From: CBDDEH01 sp965226865
Lineage (GTDB): Bacteria > Chloroflexota > Dehalococcoidia > Lucifugimonadales > JAGWBF01
Direction of reading: 5' to 3'
Assembly: GCA_965226865.1 (NCBI GenBank)
Contig: CBDDEH010000004.1
Location: forward strand, 682,001 to 746,000
Length of the DNA stretch: 64,000 nt
The notes below the pieces were generated by a model. It was not told the DNA's origin, ran no database searches, and saw only the letters and a list, made by a program, of their open reading frames with translations. Below, one piece after another: positions 44,219 to 53,432 of this stretch; position 1 is the stretch's first letter; every line of letters begins with the position of its first letter. The translations under genes and the position numbers were made by a program.

Positions 44219-45361
44219 CTATGGGTGGAGTTGCGCCAGGTTGGTCGCCAGGTTGTAGGCGAACCAGCCGCCGCCGGTGCGGAATGCCTGGGGCTTGGCG
44301 GTCTGGGTGTCCCGCATGATGCTGGACCCGTCGTCGTAGGGGTCGAAGGATATAATGCGGTCGTAGCGGATCCGGAACTTCTTCCTGCTGCCGGCGTGGT
44401 AGATATGCTTGGTGGTGAGACCTAAAAGGCCGGTGTCGGCGTGTACCGTCTCCTCCCAAAGGGTGGGACGGCTGCGAGAGGTGCTCGGCCGGTGGTAAAC
44501 GCCCCGGGCGATTCGGATTCTGACCCCGTGGGATGAGCCCCGGCGCTCCCTCCGTACCACGGTCTCCAGGTAATCGACGTCCTGGATGACCCATACCAGG
44601 GTTTCCGACTTCATGAGGTTGAAGGGAACAGCGCCGGTGATGGTCTGGCGCTGGGGAACGATCCCCTGTGTGACGTCCCGGATCACCGCGGCCTGGTCCA
44701 GGCTCGTCTGGGCCCCGTTCACGTCCAGGTCCGGCTGGGTCAGGGCGAAGTGGCTGGCGTACTTCTCCAGGACGTTCTCCTCGTCGAGGGACACCAACCC
44801 GTCCTCCAAGGTTCCCTCGGCGGCGGCCTCCCAGGCCTGGATGAGGAGCCTCCTGGTCTGGCTGGCGTGCAAGCGGCCTGCCGGATGGCCAGAGTAAGGT
44901 CCTGGGGATGCTGGTCGCCGTCCCGGGGAGAGATGGCAGCCAGCCGTGCCTCCATCATGATGCGGTCCGTTGATGCCCGGTCCAGGGCGCCCAGGGGTAG
45001 GCGATTGTGTCCTCCATGGCCAGGTTATCCCGGAAGGCGCGCAGTTGCTCCTCCTCCTGTCAGCTGATGATGCCGTCGGACATCGCGCGGGCGACGCCCT
45101 GTTTCCAGCCATCCTTGAGGGCGCGTCGATGTCTTTGTCGGTGGCGCGGGAGCGCTGGGCGATGGCCCGGAGGGACTGCCTGAATGTGTCCTCGCTGAAG
45201 GTATGGTTCGTAGCAGCGTGGGCGGCAAGCTGGATCATCTCCTGGAAGCCGACCTGGTAGGTCTGCCAACACTGGGGATAGTCCCGTTGTATGAGACCGG
45301 TCTGCTGTCCGCAGTATCTGCACTGGCCCTTCAGGGACTGGAGGATCTTGTTAAGGGGCAT
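44219..45361 (-). pseudogene. Unknown zinc-ribbon plus C-terminal beta-domain protein, frameshifted
   Basis: The N-terminus has CRYCGQQTG and a second Cys near PQCWQTYQVG, a helical stretch FSEDTFRQSLRAIAQRSRAT, then the frame is garbled from about 45125 to 44880. Other frames supply the missing parts: ALKDGWKQGVARAMSDGIIS, EEEQLRAFRDNLAMEDTI and MEARLAAISPRDGDQHPQDL. The last 200 residues are a coherent domain (GAVPFNLMKSETLVWVIQDV, GLTTKHIYHAGSRKKFRIRY). No family recognised; at least two indels separate the pieces. Confidence 0.55.
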
Positions 45362-45454
45362 GATTCTCTGACAGGCGATACTGTGAAGTTTCCGAGTATG
45401 CCGGAGGTGATCGTCGATGGCAGTTCCCAGCCATCAGAAGCAATGTAGAGCTTC

Positions 45455-47938
45455 TTATCCCTCTCCTCTACCTAATCTTGGGACACGTTTTATCCCTATC
45501 ACAGAGCAGATTTGTCGCTCGAGTTTCCAGTCGCTTTTGTGGGAATTCATATAGATTTGTGTTCTCAGTGAAAGCAAGCGTCGTATAAAAGGGTCTTCGT
45601 GTTCTTTCCAGAGGTCTTTCAGTGTTCTTCTATCTTGCTCCCTTAATTGTTCTCCGCTGTCAAGTTGGCTGAAGTATCCCACAAGGTCGTACGCTGGGGT
45701 GGACTCTTGGTTTACTACGGTCTTTACTGCCTCTCTTATCTCTGGCAGGTTGATCTCTTTGACGATCATCTCTATGTTTCCGACGGTCCATATGAATGAG
45801 AGTCTTTCCACTGTCCTTTGGATTTTGTTTACTGGCCAGGTTGGATGCTTATCTCGGATATATAGTATCAGTTGTCCTAGGTCTTCTTCTTCCTGTATGG
45901 TCATCTTCACCAGTCGTAGTCCGCTGCTCGCTATAATAGAAATTATCTCCTCGACTTTGGTTTTCTCTATCGCTCCATAGTGGTTCTTGAGTATTTGTCC
46001 CATTATCTTGTTGCTCTTCAAGATCCGGTAGACATCGTTTACGATGCTGGTTTCCTCATCCTCTTGTAGTTCTGGGTCTGGCTCCTCGGCTATTGGCAGT
46101 TCTTCCTCTGGTAATGAGTCACGGACTTTCTTTCTTTCTTCGATTACACTTCTCTTGGACAGGATAGTCTTGGGAAGTTCTTCCAGGACGTTCCCGAATT
46201 GTTTGGTTTCTTCCCTGTCCAGTGTTGCTGGAGCAATTATGTCGAGGGCGCACATTGTTTGCAGCATTATGCCGTCGATTATTTCGTTGTCTCTGGCGTG
46301 ATGTATTGCGAACAGCAGGGTCAGGTAGTTGACCTCGATATGACTGTTTTCGCACATCTTTTCGATTATGGGTTTTCCCTTCTCATTGTGGGCTGCTAGG
46401 AATTTCCCTAGGAAGTAGTAGTACATGTATTCGGTTCGGAAGTTCCCTTCTTCGTCGATTATTCCGTAGTCGGAGTTTTTCAACCTGTTGACCGTTGATG
46501 CCCTTATGAGGAATTGCTCTTTGTATCTCTCGATGAATTTTGGGAAGTCGAATTGTTCTTTGTTCCTCCGGGATTTGTGGATGTATGTCTCGTATGACAG
46601 TTGCTCCGCTAGGTTGAAGCAGGCGCCCACTTCTTCGTCTTTTTGTGAGATTCCGGCCCTGATCAGTCTTGCGACAATAAGTGCGTGGTAACAGTGGCCG
46701 TAGGATGTAACTGTTAAGTTGTTGGGCATGAAAGCTTCACAGGTCTGCAGAATGGATAGGACAAAGAATGGGTATCTGGGGACTAGCTTGTTGGAGATGA
46801 TCACTGAGTTAACCACTTTTTCTTCTTGGTCCACTCTTCCATCTGTTAGAGGTTTTTGATCTTCCAGCATTTCCAATCGCTTTCTGATCAGTTGTTCCTG
46901 TTGTTCACGAGTTAGGGTTGCTATTTTAAGCACCCGAAAGTCTTCGAGTCTGTTCTCATCTTTGAAGTACGAGTAGAACGTGTCGGATGTGGTTGTGGTG
47001 ATGATTCTTGTGAAGTTCTCCTTCGCTTGCTCGATAAATCGCATCATCCTGGGCGACTCCGTCATGTTCTCCAATACCAGGGTCTTGTCAGTCTGCTGGT
47101 TCCATAGTGAAAAGTCCCCGTGGAACTGGGTCTGGTAGGCTTGGCGAACGAAATGTTCATTTAACCCGTCTCTTCGTTCTTTGAGATCTACTAAGAGTGC
47201 TGCTTTGCGCTTTTCAACCAGAGATAGATACAAATGCCTGGCGAGTGTGGTCTTGCCGGATTTGTCTTCCCCGTGGATTAGGGTGTACGGAGTATCAAGG
47301 ATCCCCTCTTCCTTGACGGTCGCGGTTCGAAACGGGGCTTGGTCGATATCCCAGTCAGTGTCATTGGTGAGCTTGGGGAAGACGAATAGGTCTTGAAGTT
47401 TGATGTGTTGTTGCGAGATGAACTCAGTGCGTTCTAGCTCCTTGATGAAATCTTCTCTGGGGGTAAAGCAGTTCCTGATCTTGTTCAGAACCTCTTTAAC
47501 TCCTTGGTAAACTTCGAGCCATGCCACGTCTTGCTTTTCGTACGACGCGACGGGCTCACCGTCGGTGGGGAGTACCTTCACGTCATCACCTCTGAGCATG
47601 TCGCGCCATGTACAGGCTCTCACTATGATTGGGATTCTGAATCTCGGCTTCCCGTCAGCGCATAAATGTTTTGCGTACTCCCATTCTTTCATGCATGCTG
47701 GAGAGGCGATGAAGTCCGGGCTGATCAGAAAAACAAAGATATCTGCCGCGTCCATCTCCTCAATGATTTTTGGGTATACATTTTCGCCAGGTAGGATTTT
47801 CCCGTCGAACCACTCGTATAGGAGACTGTCCTGTTCGAGGATGGCTAGGGATTTTTCCATGTTTTCTCTGTGGGTTTCGTCTTTATGGGAGTAGGAATAG
47901 AAGAGCTTTACTGGTGCGTGTAGGTTTTTCTCTACCAT
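45455..47938 (-). CDS. TIR-STAND NTPase, putative antiphage defence protein
   Basis: ATG 47938 with GAGG upstream is preferred over TTG 47947. The 827-residue protein has an N-terminal TIR domain (VKLFYSYSHKDETHRENMEK, FDGKILPGENVYPKIIEEM, FLISPDFIASPACMKEWEYA) whose catalytic Glu is about residue 85 (KEWE), predicting NAD cleavage. A STAND/NACHT-like ATPase follows: Walker A GEDKSGKTT at about 222-230, with ALLVDLKERRDG and TLVLENMTESPRMMRF. The last 350 residues are helical and probably sense the trigger. It is intact and visibly lower in GC than its neighbours, which suggests transfer. By analogy with TIR-NLR systems it would deplete NAD after infection; no trigger is known. Confidence 0.82.
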   Translation of the reverse strand: MVEKNLHAPVKLFYSYSHKDETHRENMEKSLAILEQDSLLYEWFDGKILPGENVYPKIIEEMDAADIFVFLISPDFIASPACMKEWEYAKHLCADGKPRFRIPIIVRACTWRDMLRGDDVKVLPTDGEPVASYEKQDVAWLEVYQGVKEVLNKIRNCFTPREDFIKELERTEFISQQHIKLQDLFVFPKLTNDTDWDIDQAPFRTATVKEEGILDTPYTLIHGEDKSGKTTLARHLYLSLVEKRKAALLVDLKERRDGLNEHFVRQAYQTQFHGDFSLWNQQTDKTLVLENMTESPRMMRFIEQAKENFTRIITTTTSDTFYSYFKDENRLEDFRVLKIATLTREQQEQLIRKRLEMLEDQKPLTDGRVDQEEKVVNSVIISNKLVPRYPFFVLSILQTCEAFMPNNLTVTSYGHCYHALIVARLIRAGISQKDEEVGACFNLAEQLSYETYIHKSRRNKEQFDFPKFIERYKEQFLIRASTVNRLKNSDYGIIDEEGNFRTEYMYYYFLGKFLAAHNEKGKPIIEKMCENSHIEVNYLTLLFAIHHARDNEIIDGIMLQTMCALDIIAPATLDREETKQFGNVLEELPKTILSKRSVIEERKKVRDSLPEEELPIAEEPDPELQEDEETSIVNDVYRILKSNKIMGQILKNHYGAIEKTKVEEIISIIASSGLRLVKMTIQEEEDLGQLILYIRDKHPTWPVNKIQRTVERLSFIWTVGNIEMIVKEINLPEIREAVKTVVNQESTPAYDLVGYFSQLDSGEQLREQDRRTLKDLWKEHEDPFIRRLLSLRTQIYMNSHKSDWKLERQICSVIGIKRVPRLGRGEG

Positions 47939-48019
47939 GTGCCTCAAACCCCTCTGGAACTTCGCTAATTTGCCGAACTTTCTGCGTTAGTGGAGTCTAT
48001 GGTATCCGTCGTACCTTAA

Positions 48020-48355
48020 TCAAATAGACATTCCGTCCTGGTACGTCATCTGGAACATCTCCCCGTTGAGCCATTCCCGGAAGTCCACGTCGCTGCTGTA
48101 GGCCTTGCAGAGCTCCGTCTGGCGCCGGACCATCGCGGTGATGAGCCGCCTCACCGCCGAGTCGTGCTCGATCTGGGCGTTCTGCCGGTCCGAGTTGATC
48201 TTGGCGTTCCGGTAGGCCTCGTCCTCCATGACCTGCCTGGGCATCTGGTTGATGACCTCCGCGACCCTCTCGGGGTCCGAGAAGTTCCCGCCCCAGGTCT
48301 TGTTGAACTCTGCGATGATATTGTCGGCGGTCTTGAATGCCTCTGGTGGCCATTA
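48020..48355 (-). pseudogene. Type I restriction HsdR, C-terminal remnant
   Basis: The frame AFKTADNIIAEFNKTWGGNF ... DEAYRNAKINSDRQNAQIEH ... FREWLNGEMFQMTYQ ending at 48020 resembles the helical C-terminus of HsdR. It has no start in this frame (the only ATG, at 48355, is in another frame), and the nuclease and helicase parts are absent. Bases 48384-48584 hold no gene. Confidence 0.55.
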
Positions 48356-48582
48356 GGGTCTCCTTTGTCCTTGTTTTAGGCATGGATGTCAGGACGATCT
48401 GAATATTACGGCAGGGTCCGGGACTGGACGGTTGTCTATGGTGGGGGTCGGTGGACCTAAAAATATCTTTCCCGCTTCTCCTGCTGCCTGTTTTGTCACG
48501 GCTCGTTTCTGAGAATCTCGTTGCTCCAAGTTGAAATCTGTGCAGGGTCCAGCCGTCTTATCCCTGGAATCTGGTCCAGCTT

Positions 48583-49085
48583 GGTGTGAGGTGGACCCAA
48601 TCCTTTGGACGGGAATCGAGGCTTGTTAAGCTAGAGTCTAGCACACCAATCCATTGTCAGGCGGGCGCCAGTTCCGAGGTGAGGCTCACCTCAGGCTGGT
48701 GTACCTGGTTCCTTCCTTCCTCGAAGACCTGGGCCGGAGTTCTGTAGTCGAGGGTCTGGTGAGGGCGCTCGCTGTTGTAGAATCTCAGGTAAGCTCCAAT
48801 TCCGGCCCTGGCCTCTGCCACACTCTCGTACGTCTTCAGATACACCTCCTCGTACTTCACGCTCCTCCACAGCCGCTCCACGAACACATTGTCCATGTAG
48901 CTGCCTACTGAGTCCATGCTGATCCTCACTCCATGAGCCACCAGTACCGAGGTGAAGGCTTCAGAGGTGAACTGACTCCCTTGGTCCGTGTTGAATACCC
49001 CAGGCAGGTCCCTGCTCAACGCCTCCTCCAATGCATCAACGCAGGAGTCGGCTTCCAGTGTGTTGGACAGCCTGCAGGCCGCGCG
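48583..49085 (-). mobile_element. IS3-family element 3, 3' remnant
   Basis: The end TGAGGTGGACCCAATCC at 48583 resembles IS3 element 1, and the coding part up to about 49085 is the C-terminal half of OrfB. The other end and OrfA are missing. Confidence 0.7.
48657..49085 (-). pseudogene. IS3-family OrfB, C-terminal fragment
   Basis: Parallel to the OrfB at 7688-8623: RLSNTLEADSCVDALEEALS, FNTDQGSQFTSEAFTSVLVA (second Asp), NVFVERLWRSVKYEEVYLKT (Glu) and YNSERPHQTLDYRTP. The first Asp is missing. Bases 49086-49218 in the same frame encode an unrelated charged segment (KSDLDEKILGKFDDKAD) of unknown origin. Confidence 0.8.
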
Positions 49086-49218
49086 GTCTGCCTTGTCATC
49101 AAACTTCCCGAGTATCTTCTCGTCTAGGTCGGACTTTATCCGGCGGGGTTTGCCACACCCCCTGCTCTGGTAGTCAATCCTGGTATTTGCGTCGTTTCGG
49201 CGGAACGCATCCTTTAAA

Positions 49219-50937
49219 CCCGAATCCACCGAAGGACACTGATGGACGGCGTGAGGACAGCGGAAGGGGGTGGGTGAGGGAGCTACAGGGGAGATGGCCT
49301 GGGGTCTTGGGGTAGATGGGAGGCCGGCGGACGGTCTTCAGTCGCCGCACAGGGCCCCTAAGGCCCTGTGCGGGAGTTGCGATGCGCGGGATGGCGAGAG
49401 GATACGCAGCAGGGGACTCTCGCGACCGGGGTGGCGCGACTCTGCGGGGACGTTGGGTTGGCTGGCGGGTCAGTGGCGGACGGGCGCCGTCAGGCTGGGA
49501 GTGGAATGGCTTGCAGCCGGGCCAGGGCGCGACTGAACTGGGTTTCCCAAGGCCAGCGCCGGGGGAGATGCAAAGTGAGGCGGCGCGCCGAGCGGGTGAT
49601 CCGTCCCACCAGAGCGAAGACCCGCCGCCTGAGGGTCTTGGTGATCACGGTCCGCTCGCCCAGACCAATCCGCGCCGTCCAGCGGGCCAGGTTATGCGCC
49701 ATCACCTGTACCGCCAGCCAGGCGCCGTTGGCGGCGAAGCGGCCCGAGGGGAGATGGTTCAGCCCGACGCCGTACTTGAGGTCGCGTATGGCGTTCTCGA
49801 CCTCGGCGTGGCGGCGATGATCGGCCTCCAGTTCGAGCAACTCCCCGTCCCGGTCGGTGATGAAGCCGTGATAGCTGTATTTGGCGAAGAGGGCCAGCTG
49901 GGAACCGGGTGTCGGCTTCACCCGCCGGACAATGAGCCGCGCCGGCGGGGCGTCCGGCTTGGTCTGGAACGGGGTGTAAGTCGTCTCGGCGACATCGGCG
50001 GCGCCGTCCATCCAGTAGGGAATGGGAGTCCAGTCCTCCTCTGGTATCGCCTCGATCAGGTCCCGCAGGCTGGCGCGCTGGCGGATGGTGATGGAGAAGC
50101 GGACATCCATTTCCCGGCAGGCGGCAACGACAGTGTGGGCGTAGAAGCCGCTGTCGGCCCGCACCGTGAGTTGTCCCCTGGCCCCGCCGTAGCGCACCCG
50201 CCCCACCGTCTCACGCAGGAAGTGGGCGGCGCCACGGGCGGTGTTGGCCCGGGCCCTCGCGCAGCCGGGACATCAGCACGTCTCCGGTGCCGGCGGCAAT
50301 GGCCAGCAGCGGGTGATAGCCGCGGGCGCCGGTATAGCCGTGGTGGCGGGCGCCCTCCTTGGCCAGTCCATAGGTCTCGCAGATGGTCGAGTCCAGGTCG
50401 ATGGTCAGGGGCGAGTCGCCGGGTCCGGCCCCAGCGGCCCAGGCCCGGGCCAACAACTGGCGGCTCACGCGGTCGAGTTGACGGACATGCCCCCACCGGA
50501 AGCTGCGCAGGAAGGTCCCCAGGGTGGATGGCGCCTTGACCACGCCGCCTAGAACACCGACCGTCCCACCAGCGCGCAGCGCATCGGCGTCGTCGATGCA
50601 GTCGCCGCCTGCCAGCGCGGAAGCGACCAGCGTCAGCATCTTGTCCCCAGTGTTCGCCCGTCCCGGCGCTCCGCCGAGGTCAAGGTGATGGTCGACGAGT
50701 TCCCGCAGGCCCAGGTGCCGGGCTAGGGTGGCCGGCAGGAGCAGCCCGGCATTGGCCACCAGGCGGTGGTCGTCAAAGAGGATGCGGATACGGTCGGGTT
50801 TGTTCTGTGGCAGCATCTATTGGGTGCTCCTTGTTTCCGGGCGGGTTTCTGTTCCAAAACCATTATCCCAGATTCAGAGGAGCACCCGCTGGCTTCTTCA
50901 AGGCCTGTCCCCAAGGCCGTCCTTCGGTGGATTCGGG
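49219..50937 (-). mobile_element. IS1380-family element, copy 5
   Basis: Terminal repeats at 49219-49236 and ending 50937. Flanks are TTAAA (left) and CTTAC (right), not a duplication; CTTAC is the exact reverse complement of the GTAAG that follows copy 1. The left noncoding region matches copy 3, while the transposase N-terminus matches copy 6, so the copy is a mosaic. Confidence 0.93.
49490..50816 (-). pseudogene. IS1380 transposase with one frameshift (copy 5)
   Basis: Frames 50816-50211 and 50206-49490 carry the N- and C-terminal halves; the break is the shared extra base after LREG near 50251. The N-terminal 70 residues (LLLPATLARHLGLRELVDHH) differ from copies 2 to 4 and agree with copy 6. 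Catalytic residues are conserved. Confidence 0.9.
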
Positions 50938-50938
50938 C

Positions 50939-51728
50939 TTACACTGCCAACTTCGCTTTCGTCGGCCGTTTCTTTCCTCCGTGGACCGATGGTTCGGCAC
51001 ACCACTTCTTTGCAAGATCGCGGACCCGTAGGTATATCTCCTCATCCAGTCCTAGCAGTTCGCAAACTACTCTTCGGTCTAGGCGTGCTCGGTTTTCATC
51101 TGTGTCAGCGATGTAGGCTGGCAGAAGGTCCAGTTCCTCGAATTCGCTGAAGATATTTTCCGAAGTCGCCAGTTGGACATCAGTAAGTGTTCGGAGGTCT
51201 AAGGTGGGCATCTCCGCTGCGGCAAGGACGGTCAGGCTGGCCTTACTAGATTGCTGGCGACTGGAGCGCCACCAATAAGCGAGAAGTCCCAGGGTGGAGT
51301 TTCCCCAGACGGTGAAGGCGTAGTCGTACTTGGGATCTGGGAATAGTACGTTGGGCCATACCCTCCCGCCTATCGTTTTTTGTTCCGTAAAGGCCACCGC
51401 TAGGGCCTGAGATCCGAAAGTGAAGTCTCTATTTATGTGCGCGTGGCTTGCGGTTTTCCATCGTTCGGCCGCTAGAGCTTCTTTTCCTTGCTTGACGTTA
51501 AGTTGATAGTCCGGAGAACAGACCATTCTTTTTTCGCTTTTTGCATCGTGATTCCAGAGGCATGGGTAGGTTGCAGTGGGGCTAGGTGCAGTTTTGGTGA
51601 AAGGCGCGGCGTTCGTTCCCGCTATGTTGGTGTCGTTCAGGCCAATGCTTCCTACTGCGCCTAGAGCCGTAGTCTTTATTTCTAATCTCTCTCTTTGGCC
51701 TGGTAGCCAGAGGTAGCCGTTCGCTAAT
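50939..51728 (-). pseudogene. Nuclease-methylase protein, C-terminal part after IS1380 copy 6
   Basis: Reads LANGYLWLPGQRERLEIKTT from the IS boundary and runs 263 residues to a TAA at 50939-50941, inside the flank of copy 5. It contains SYTFWGNSTLGLLAYWW-like sequence (FTVWGNSTLGLLAYWWRSSR) as in the C-terminal region of N6-adenine methylases of type IIG-like enzymes. Exact removal of copy 6 and one CTAAT joins it in frame to the upstream part at 53433. Confidence 0.75.
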
Positions 51729-53432
51729 CCCGAATCCACCGAAGGACACCGATGGACGGCGTGAGGACAGCGGAAGGGGGTGGGTGAGGGAGCTACAGGG
51801 GAGATGGCCTGGGGTCTTGGGGTAGATGGGAGGCCGGCGGACGGTCTTCAGTCGCCGCACAGGGCCCCTAAGGCCCTGTGCGGGAGTTGCGATGCGCGGG
51901 ATGGCGAGAGGATACGCAGCAGGGGACTCTCGCGACCGGGGTGGCGCGAGATTGCGGGGACGTTGGGTCAGTTGCAGGCTGGCCGTCAGGCCGGGAACGG
52001 AATGGCTTGCAGCCGGGCCAAGGCGCGACTGAACTGGGTTTCCCAGGGCCAGCGCCGGGGGAGATGCAAAGTGAGGCGGCGCGCCGAGCGGGTGATCCGT
52101 CCCACCAGAGCGAAGACCCGCCGCCTGAGGGTCTTGGTGATCACGGTCCGCTCGCCCAGACCAATCCGCGCCGTCCAGCGGGCCAGGTTGTGCGCCATCA
52201 CCTGTACCGCCAGCCAGGCGCCGTTGGCGGCGAAGCGGCCCGAGGGGAGATGGTTCAGCCCGACGCCGTACTTGAGGTCGCGTATGGCGTTCTCGACCTC
52301 GGCGTGGCGGCGATGATCGGCCTCCAGTTCGAGCAACTCCCCGTCCCGGTCGGTGATGAAGCCGTGATAGCTGTATCTGGCGAAGAGGGCCAGCTGGGAA
52401 CCGGGTGTCGGCTTCACCCGCCGGACAATGAGCCGCGCCGGCGGGGCGTCCGGCTTGGTCTGGAACGGGGTGTAAGTCGTCTCGGCGACATCGGCGGCGC
52501 CGTCCATCCAGTGGGGAATGGGAGTCCAGTCCTCCTCTGGTATCGCCTCGATCAGGTCCCGCAGGCTGGCACGCTGGCGGATGGTGATGGAGAAGCGGAC
52601 ATCCATTTCCCGGCAGGCGGCAACGACAGTGTGGGCGTAGAAGCCGCTGTCGGCCCGCACCGTGAGTTGTCCCCTGGCCCCGCCGTAGCGCACCCGCCCC
52701 ACCGTCTCACGCAGGAAGTGGGCGGCGCCACGGGCGGTGTTGGCACGGGCCCTCGCGCAGCCGGGACATCAGCACGTCTCCGGTGCCGGCGGCAATGGCC
52801 AGCAGCGGGTGATAGCCGCGGGCGCCGGTATAGCCGTGGTGGCGCGCTCCCTCCTTGGCCAGTCCGTAGGTCTCGCAGATGGTCGAGTCCAGGTCGATGG
52901 TCAGGGGCGAGTCGCCGGGGCCGGCCCCAGCGGCCCAGGCCCGGGCCAACAACTGGCGGCTCACCCGGTCCAGCTGGCGGACATGCCCCACCGGAAGCTG
53001 CGCAGGAAGGTCCCCAGGGTGGATGGCGCCTTGACCACGCAGCCTAGAACACCGACCGTCCCACCAGCGCGCAGCGCATCGGCGTCGTCGATGCAGTCGC
53101 CGCCTGCCAGCGCGGAAGCGACCAGCGTCAGCATCTTGTCCCCAGTGTTCGCCCGTCCCGGCGCTCCGCCGAGGTCAAGGTGATGGTCGACGAGTTCCCG
53201 CAGGCCCAGGTGCCGGGCTAGGGTGGCCGGCAGGAGCAGGCCGGCATTGGCCACCAGGCGATGGTCGTCAAAGAGGATGCGGATACGGTCGGGTTTGTTC
53301 TGTGGCAGCATCTATTGGGTGCTCCTTGTTTCCGGGCGGGTTTCTGTTCCAAAACCATTATCCCAGAAGCACAGGAGCGCCTTCTTGCCGCTTCAGGACG
53401 CTAACCCGACGCCCTCCTTCGGTGGATTCGGG
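51729..53432 (-). mobile_element. IS1380-family element, copy 6 (with target duplication)
   Basis: Terminal repeats at 51729-51746 and ending 53432, flanked by perfect CTAAT duplications at 51724-51728 and 53433-53437. It interrupts the nuclease-methylase gene. The right end is of type B, as in copy 2. Confidence 0.95.
51986..53311 (-). pseudogene. IS1380 transposase with two frameshifts (copy 6)
   Basis: Pieces 53311-52961, 52991-52707 and 52702-51986. The same two lesions as copy 2 (one C missing after SFRWG near 52987; one base added near 52747). N-terminus like copy 5. Despite the broken gene this copy has a perfect target duplication, so it was mobilised recently, probably in trans. Confidence 0.9.
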
